Positions 52,099 through 57,352 of a stretch of 57,352 nt of DNA are shown here, in pieces (position 1 is the first letter of the stretch; every line of letters starts with the position of its first letter). Source of the DNA: an uncultured Clostridia bacterium. Lineage in GTDB: Bacteria; Bacillota; Clostridia; Christensenellales; CAG-314. A program made the position numbers and the translations under genes. The notes under the pieces were generated by a model, which saw only the letters and a program-made list of their open reading frames with translations, ran no database searches and was not told the DNA's origin. The DNA lies in assembly GCA_947586855.1 (NCBI GenBank), contig CANPXV010000002.1:1-57352 (forward strand). Reading direction: 5' to 3'.

Positions 52099-55000
52099 TT
52101 ACTTTGCCTCGTCGGCGTCGGAAGGCGCAGGTGCGGCCTCCGTTGCGTCTGCGGCAGGCTCCGCTTTGGGGCGGGAGGGTGTTTCTCTGGCAAAGTCCAC
52201 AACGTAGCTGACGTCGGCTGCGGTGCGCAGCATGTTGGACAGCGCCGTTTTGTCTGCATTGATACGCTCTTCGAAGATGAGCCACTTGCCGTCGGTTGCA
52301 TCGGGCGTGAAGGCCAGATGCAGCGCCACATACACGGCCGTTTTCAGCTCGGCGGGCAGATCGTCGTAGGCAACAAGCTCGCCGTTATCCTTGACGTACA
52401 CAATGCAGTCCTGCTCCACCAAACGCAGCGATCTGTCGGCAAAGTTGACCAGATATTGGGCCGCAGTTGTAAGCAGGGACTTGATTTTGTCGCTGATGAG
52501 CAGCGAAATGATCTGATTGTGACTGAGCGACTCTTTGAGGTTGTTGAGCGTCTTAGCCTCGGCGGCTGCCACACCCACCTTGGCACGGGCGGTGCTGGCC
52601 GCAACGTACTCGCTGAAACTGCGTTTGCGCTGCTCTTCCAATTGGGCCTGACGCTGCGTCAGCAGGTCGATCTCCTGCTGTTTGGCGTTGATTTGCTCCT
52701 GCGTGACGTCGGGTGCGGGCTGGTTTTTGAGAATGGAATACAGGTTGTCGATTTTTTCCGACAGGCTTTGGCGGGTGGTGTCGAACTCCGATATCAGCGA
52801 ACGGAGCCCCTCCACGCTCGTATCCAGATCCATAGCGGACACCTTGTCCACATCCAGACCCTTTACCTTCAACTCCACGTTGAGTTCGTTGTACAGCTCG
52901 TCCCGCTCGGCCGTCTTGGCGTCAAACAGCCATTGAGTTTTTTCCAGATCGAGGCGTTTTTTGAAGATGTCTCGCTCCATGGTCTGCGAGGAATCTTTGA
53001 GCATTTGCAACTCGCTCTCCACATCGCCCAGCTCGTAGCGGAAGTTGACGATGGCCTGTTCCAGATCGTCGCTGCCGGCATAGCTTTGCGCACGTGCGGT
53101 GGCCTCGGCAATCTGCTGTTCGTTGACACGGACGCTCTTGGAGTTCTCCAATATGGCGCCCCTGATGTCGTCCAGACGGGATTCGAGGCTTTCCATCTGG
53201 CGGGTGATAGCCTTGTACTGCTCGTATCCGCCGGAAAGGCGCTCGCCGATATCCGCAAGGTCGTCTTTCAGCTTGTCGTTGGTGGATACCAGACTGTCCA
53301 CCGTGGTGCGGGTGTCGTCGAAGCTTGCCTGCGTTTCTTTGAGGTAGCCGAGACGGTTTTTGAGGGCGGTTTGCTTGGCCCTGATGGTTTCGGCACTGCG
53401 TTTGAGCTCGCTCAGCTCCGCCTCGCTGCGCACGGCGTCCTGCTGCACGTCCAACAGATACTTGGTGCCGCTGTCGCTGCTTAGCGCTTTGAGGTAGTTG
53501 ACAACGGCCTCGTTGGTATTTTGAGAAATAATCTCGTTGTAGCGGCGGTTGATGTTGTCCTTTTCTCGTTGGAGAGTCTCCATCTCGGCGGCGTTGATCT
53601 CGATGTGCCGCTTGATCTCTTTGAGGGAGCCTTCCAGCTGATAGGTGCGCTCCATAAGCAAATCCCTATCCAGATTGCGGGTGGAAATTTCCTGATTGAG
53701 CGACTCGATCTCGGCGTCGTTGAAGTTGACGCTGACGGCAAACACGCCAGTGGCGTCGTCGCTGAACACCTTTTGGCTGTTGAGGTACACCTCCCTCTTG
53801 AACTCTTCCTGCTTGCGCAGCAAGGTCTTGTCCCGATCGGCCTCCAAACGGCTGCGGGATTGCTCCAACTGCAACAAACGGTGCTTGTAGTCCTCCAAGG
53901 CGCGTTCCAGATTGCGCTGCTTTTCTTTGAGGGAGAGGTTGATAGTGTCCAACTTGGAGTACTTGCTGTCCAGCACCTGCAAGATGGTCTCCCTCGCTTT
54001 GAAGGGAGTGACGGTGCTGTCCAACTCCGCCACGGCACGGAAACGCTTGACCTGCACCACCAAATTGCTCTCCTTTTCGGCAATCTGGCTTTCCTTGACG
54101 GCCAGCTCTCCCGTAAGCTTTTCTATCTGGGCGTTTACCTCGTCTATCTTGACGTCGATACGCACCGCCTCCAACAGCTCTCCCACAGAGCGGGCGGGGA
54201 TGTGGAATGCGTCCAGACTTTCCTTGACGTCGTTGATGTTCTTTTCGACCTGGGCAAGCCTGTCGGCATACAGCGTTTTTTCCGCCGAAAGGCGCTCCTG
54301 CTTCTCGTTGAGCTCCGACAGCTGCTCGTTGAGCTTTTTGTTCTTTTCGTACAGGGAGGCTATGTAGCTCAGCTCGCCGTTGATGGCCTCTATGCGCTGG
54401 CGTTTATCCTGCGAAAGGGCAAACTGACGGTTCTTTTCGTCCAGCTGACGGCGCACGCTTGCCAGCTCGTTCTCCTGCCACTCCAATTCGCCTGTGATTT
54501 CGTAGCGGCGTTTTTCGTATTGGGAGCGTTGGTCGATGACCGTTTGCAGCGTCCTGATCTTGGGTATCAGCACCTCGATGTCGTCGTGCAGCTTAACTTT
54601 GGCTCGGGCGTCGTCCACATCGGCCTGACGTGCCACAAGTTTGTTGTAGCGGTCCTGTGCGTCGTTGAGCTGCTCGGATATGTCCGCACGGATAGAATCG
54701 ACATTTTGCTTGGCCTTCAACTCTCCCAGCTGCGCCGTGGCCAGATTGATGTCTCGGGTGAGGGTCTCCATCTCGGTGTGCAAGGCGTCCAACTGCTCTG
54801 ACGAGGCAACCGGAGTCTCCTCTTGCGAATAGGCCTTGATACGGCTGAGGGCGTTGGCTTTGAGGGCCTGCGCCTCGGCGTTGGAGCGTTCGATACTGTC
54901 CTGCACCTCGTACAAGGTGCGGATCTCGTCAAACTGCCGCAAATCTCCGTGAAAAGCCTCCACCGCCTTGTTGTTGATGTAGCCCGACGAAACAAGCCCC

Positions 55001-55332
55001 GCCAACGACGTGCCCAGCTGCGCCTCGATGTACTCTATCGAGTGGGTGCGGGCTACCACCTGATAGCTGCCCTCCACCAACTTTTTGAGCACGGTGCGTG
55101 TGGTACCGTCGTCGTTGTGCAGGCGGCTGAGCGAATAGACGTCCTGCGAGATGTTGAACTCTACCTCCACATCTCGGGTACACTCGGCCTGCTCAAAACA
55201 GAAATCGAGGTAGTTGCCCAAACGGCCGCCCTTGGTGGTGACGGCGTCCAGGCCCTGCTCGGACGTGCCGAAGGTAAATATTTGCTTTTCGCTGGTTTGC
55301 GGATCTGTTGCTGTGACCTTGACGATTTTCAT
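52099..55332 (-). CDS. Large coiled-coil protein with degenerate Rad50/SbcC-like ATPase ends
   Basis: 1077 residues. About 140-940 is nearly continuous coiled coil (many E, K, Q, L, R heptads), bracketed by globular ends. The N-terminal 130 residues follow the order of a Rad50/SbcC head (QIFTFG..., a buried LDAVTTKGGRLGN where Walker A should be, then VEVEFNI, VYSLSR, IEYIEAQLG, FHGDLRQFDEI) but no GxxGxGKS exists. The C-terminal part has DLPAELKTAVYVALHLAF (991-1008) in place of the LSGGE signature and KWLIFEERIN (1016-1025) in place of Walker B. A 35-residue Ala/Pro/Glu tail ends the protein. Probably a non-hydrolysing structural relative of Rad50; DNA or cell-organising role is inferred. 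Its neighbours are a DnaD-type and a DnaC-type gene. GGGGTG before the ATG; promoter 55468-55496. Confidence 0.75.
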   Translation of the reverse strand: MKIVKVTATDPQTSEKQIFTFGTSEQGLDAVTTKGGRLGNYLDFCFEQAECTRDVEVEFNISQDVYSLSRLHNDDGTTRTVLKKLVEGSYQVVARTHSIEYIEAQLGTSLAGLVSSGYINNKAVEAFHGDLRQFDEIRTLYEVQDSIERSNAEAQALKANALSRIKAYSQEETPVASSEQLDALHTEMETLTRDINLATAQLGELKAKQNVDSIRADISEQLNDAQDRYNKLVARQADVDDARAKVKLHDDIEVLIPKIRTLQTVIDQRSQYEKRRYEITGELEWQENELASVRRQLDEKNRQFALSQDKRQRIEAINGELSYIASLYEKNKKLNEQLSELNEKQERLSAEKTLYADRLAQVEKNINDVKESLDAFHIPARSVGELLEAVRIDVKIDEVNAQIEKLTGELAVKESQIAEKESNLVVQVKRFRAVAELDSTVTPFKARETILQVLDSKYSKLDTINLSLKEKQRNLERALEDYKHRLLQLEQSRSRLEADRDKTLLRKQEEFKREVYLNSQKVFSDDATGVFAVSVNFNDAEIESLNQEISTRNLDRDLLMERTYQLEGSLKEIKRHIEINAAEMETLQREKDNINRRYNEIISQNTNEAVVNYLKALSSDSGTKYLLDVQQDAVRSEAELSELKRSAETIRAKQTALKNRLGYLKETQASFDDTRTTVDSLVSTNDKLKDDLADIGERLSGGYEQYKAITRQMESLESRLDDIRGAILENSKSVRVNEQQIAEATARAQSYAGSDDLEQAIVNFRYELGDVESELQMLKDSSQTMERDIFKKRLDLEKTQWLFDAKTAERDELYNELNVELKVKGLDVDKVSAMDLDTSVEGLRSLISEFDTTRQSLSEKIDNLYSILKNQPAPDVTQEQINAKQQEIDLLTQRQAQLEEQRKRSFSEYVAASTARAKVGVAAAEAKTLNNLKESLSHNQIISLLISDKIKSLLTTAAQYLVNFADRSLRLVEQDCIVYVKDNGELVAYDDLPAELKTAVYVALHLAFTPDATDGKWLIFEERINADKTALSNMLRTAADVSYVVDFARETPSRPKAEPAADATEAAPAPSDADEAK

Positions 55333-55467
55333 ATTACACCCCTTGTGTGTGCGATAGCCGAGTTTTGTTGGCAAATCTGTTGATTGCAACGGCTTTTTGT
55401 GCTAAAATACCATTGATACCCGCACTGCAGGCACCAAACGCCACTTTGGCATTGTATCTTGTATATT

Positions 55468-55496
55468 ATTATATAGCATTGAAAAAAAATAATCAA
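55468..55496 (-). promoter_or_regulatory. Promoter of the pseudo-Rad50 gene
   Basis: Minus strand -35 TTGATT (55496-55491), 17 bp, -10 TATAAT (55473-55468); leader of about 130 nt. On the plus strand a weaker candidate for the DnaD-like gene, TTGGCA with a TTATAT -10, lies in the same region. Confidence 0.6.
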
Positions 55497-55522
55497 TAAC
55501 TTTCTTGACAAAAGAGGTAAAT

Positions 55523-56965
55523 ATGGCATTTTGTATCAAAGAAAAACAGTTTGTCGACACGGGCTACACCGCTGTGGAAAACAGTTTTTTTGTCAACTAC
55601 ATGCCCGACGCCCCCGAAAAATGCACCGCTGTGTATCTGCTGGGGCTGGTGCTTTGCTCGCGAGAGGGGGACGACAACGATTGCCGCACCATCGCCGACA
55701 AGCTGGGGATAACCTGTGATGAGGTGCTGGACGCATATCGCTATTGGGAGGAGCTGGGGCTGGTGACCGTGCTCAACGAGCAATCGCCGCAGGTGATATA
55801 CCACTCGCTGCGCAACAACGCCGGCACGCTGAAAAAGTTTAAGCCCTCCAAGTACAGGCAGTTTTCCGCCAATATCCAAAAGGTGATAGAGGGCAGAATG
55901 ATCACCCCGACCGAATTTGAGGCCTACTACACCTTTTTGGAGGAGACCACATTTCAGCCCGACGCCCTGATATACGTTGCGCAGTACTGTGCCGAACTGA
56001 AAGGCAACGACATCTCCTATCAGTACATACTTACGGTGGCACGCAATCAGCTGCTGCACGGCGCCACTACGCTATCAAGCGTGACGGAAAACCTCAACAG
56101 TCAGCAAAAATACGACGACGACCTGAAAATTGTTTTCAAGGCTATGCACTCCAACCGCCGCATAGACTACAATGACAGGGTGATGTACGAAAAGTGGACC
56201 AAAGACTTCGGCTTTGCCCCCGACACCGTGTTTGCCGTGGCCAAAAATTGCAAATCGGGCGGAATGGGCAGGCTGGACGCCAAATTGGGCGAATACTACA
56301 AAAACGGCGCACTGTCCGTAAAGGAAATAGAGGACTACGAGGGGCAGAAAACCCGCCTGTTTGACCTGGCAAAGGGCGTCACCAAGGCGCTGGGAGTGTA
56401 CTATCAAAGCCTGGACAGCGTGGTAGAGGAGTACATCGCACTGTGGCTGCGCCGAGGCTACGACGACGAAACATTGCTGGCCGTGGCAAAATATTGCTTC
56501 AAAAGCGGCATACGCACGCTGCAAGGGTTGGCGTCCATATTGGACAAGCTGTACAAAAACGGCATCGTTAGCCTGGACGCTTTGGACGGCTATCTGGCGC
56601 AGATTGCCCAAACCGACGACAAAATCCAACATTTGCTGACATTGTGCGGTCTGGACAGGCGCACCACCGCCAACGACAGGCTGCTGTACAAAACGTGGAG
56701 CATATCCTGGCATATGCCCGACGAACTGATAGAATACGCCGCCCAACAGGCCGCAGGCACACGCTCGCCCATGGCCTACATCAACAAGGCGCTGAGCGAT
56801 TGGAAGCAACACGGCGTCACCACTGCGCAGCAGGCCGCCGCACGTCCCAAAACGGACGCCACAGCAGCAACCACCGCCGTTGTGGGAGGCACGGCCATCG
56901 AGCGCAGACACTACACCGACGAAGAAATCAACGCTTGGTTTTCTGCTTTGGACGAGGAGGAATGA
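55523..56965 (+). CDS. DnaD-domain replication protein with multiple repeats
   Basis: 480 residues, about twice B. subtilis DnaD. An N-terminal winged-helix domain (about 30-100, TAVYLLGLVLCSRE...IADKLGITCDEVLDAYRYWEELGLV) is followed by four helical DnaB_2/DnaD repeats: MITPTEFEAYYTFLEE... (about 125), IDYNDRVMYEKWTKDFGF (about 215), VVEEYIALWLRRGYDDETLLAVAKYC (about 300) and TANDRLLYKTWSISWHMPDELIEYA (about 400). It ends in the acidic tail INAWFSALDEEE. DnaD proteins bend DNA and help load the replicative helicase in low-GC Gram-positives. GAGGTAAAT before the ATG at 55523. The next gene, a DnaC-like loader, overlaps by one base. Confidence 0.88.
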   Translation: MAFCIKEKQFVDTGYTAVENSFFVNYMPDAPEKCTAVYLLGLVLCSREGDDNDCRTIADKLGITCDEVLDAYRYWEELGLVTVLNEQSPQVIYHSLRNNAGTLKKFKPSKYRQFSANIQKVIEGRMITPTEFEAYYTFLEETTFQPDALIYVAQYCAELKGNDISYQYILTVARNQLLHGATTLSSVTENLNSQQKYDDDLKIVFKAMHSNRRIDYNDRVMYEKWTKDFGFAPDTVFAVAKNCKSGGMGRLDAKLGEYYKNGALSVKEIEDYEGQKTRLFDLAKGVTKALGVYYQSLDSVVEEYIALWLRRGYDDETLLAVAKYCFKSGIRTLQGLASILDKLYKNGIVSLDALDGYLAQIAQTDDKIQHLLTLCGLDRRTTANDRLLYKTWSISWHMPDELIEYAAQQAAGTRSPMAYINKALSDWKQHGVTTAQQAAARPKTDATAATTAVVGGTAIERRHYTDEEINAWFSALDEEE

Positions 56966-57352
56966 TGACAAAACAACAACTGCTGCAATTGGCCAAACGC
57001 ATTGTGGACGGACGTCGCTTTGCCGCCGAAGAAGCCGCCGACAAAACGATGTACAGGCTGCGCCACATCGACAAATGGCGCAATCTGGAACATGAGCTGC
57101 GCTCGGCAGAGGTGGACCTGGCCATGGGCAACGGCGACGAGCACACGCAAGGCAAAATTGCCGCCCTGCAAGAAGAGATGTCGGCCCTGCTGAAAGCGCT
57201 GGGCGTGCAACCGACGGATCTTGTGCCGCAATACAGTTGCAAGCTGTGCAACGACACCGGCTACATCGACGGCAAAATGTGCCGCTGCCTGAGGGCCGAA
57301 CTGCGCCGCCTGATAATAGACGGCGGCAACGTGATCTGCAAGGAATTTACCT
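56965..57352 (+). CDS. DnaC/DnaI-type helicase loader, N-terminal part (partial)
   Basis: 129 residues visible; the gene runs off the right edge before any ATPase motif. A helical N-terminal domain (MTKQQLLQLAKRIVDGRR, EHELRSAEVDLAMGNG) leads to a cysteine cluster YSCKLCNDTGYIDGKMCRC (C92, C95, C106, C108), the zinc site typical of DnaI/DnaC-like loaders. With DnaD it should form the primosome loading machinery. Start taken as the ATG at 56965 (TGATG overlap with the previous stop); an in-frame ATG three bases earlier is possible. Confidence 0.85.
   Translation, partial: MTKQQLLQLAKRIVDGRRFAAEEAADKTMYRLRHIDKWRNLEHELRSAEVDLAMGNGDEHTQGKIAALQEEMSALLKALGVQPTDLVPQYSCKLCNDTGYIDGKMCRCLRAELRRLIIDGGNVICKEFT

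Noticed and set aside
1..57352. tRNA genes, insertion sequences, transposases, prophage or CRISPR-Cas genes
   Set aside because: I looked through the gaps and gene products and saw none; gene order is mostly housekeeping with no sign of integration.

Overview
This window most likely comes from an anaerobic, gut-associated Gram-positive bacterium of the Clostridia. That is inferred from gene content and could be tightened by placing the ribosomal proteins in a tree; a Christensenellales-type lineage is only a guess. The support is: a rubrerythrin and a flavodiiron protein for oxygen or NO defence, a choloylglycine (bile salt) hydrolase with its full catalytic set, several lipobox lipoproteins, DnaD/DnaI-type replication loaders, a YabN-type MazG protein, a SpoVB-type flippase, zinc-binding forms of several ribosomal proteins, and Firmicutes-style AGGAGG ribosome binding sites with sigma-A promoters. 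Many promoters have spacers of exactly 17 bp.

Layout. The left edge (1-20) reads as the start of a 16S rRNA gene on the minus strand, with its promoter at 155-183; the contig probably breaks there. From 325 to 18725 every gene is on the minus strand: a 912-residue GLUG/InlB-repeat lipoprotein, rubrerythrin, a maf/mreB-like cell-shape cluster, an esterase, mazG-dus-trmL, a lipid II flippase-like protein, an unusual acyltransferase-zinc ribbon fusion, a PrsA-like foldase and mfd. pth diverges from mfd. A glycine-rich lipoprotein and a small Cro/CI regulator are divergent and share an operator/promoter nested in palindromes (20984-21034). Flavodiiron protein, a small secreted protein and bile salt hydrolase follow.

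From 24505 to 40412 lies a complete S10-spc-alpha ribosomal protein operon (rpsJ to rplQ, with secY, adk, map, infA and rpoA), read leftward from a strong promoter at 40671-40699 through a structured leader of about 250 nt. Upstream is an oligopeptide ABC transporter operon (oppABCDF plus a 64-residue membrane protein, 40761-49096). Its OppC carries a seven-repeat RCC1-like propeller in the extracytoplasmic loop, and its OppF carries a coiled-coil insertion of about 185 residues inside the ATPase. A probable 190-nt structured RNA with its own promoter and terminator (49337-49526) lies upstream of oppA. To the right are an M1 peptidase lipoprotein, thpR, a 1077-residue coiled-coil protein that looks like a catalytically dead Rad50/SbcC ATPase, a DnaD-repeat protein and the start of a DnaC/DnaI-type helicase loader.

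How it fits together: the window is mainly housekeeping (translation, secretion, envelope growth, repair), with a peptide-scavenging module next to a secreted aminopeptidase. rRNA, r-proteins and mfd all point left, suggesting the replication origin lies to the right. The most unusual parts are the remodelled Opp transporter, the pseudo-Rad50 protein, the palindromic divergent promoters, and a set of terminators with the same GTCAA/TTGAC stem.
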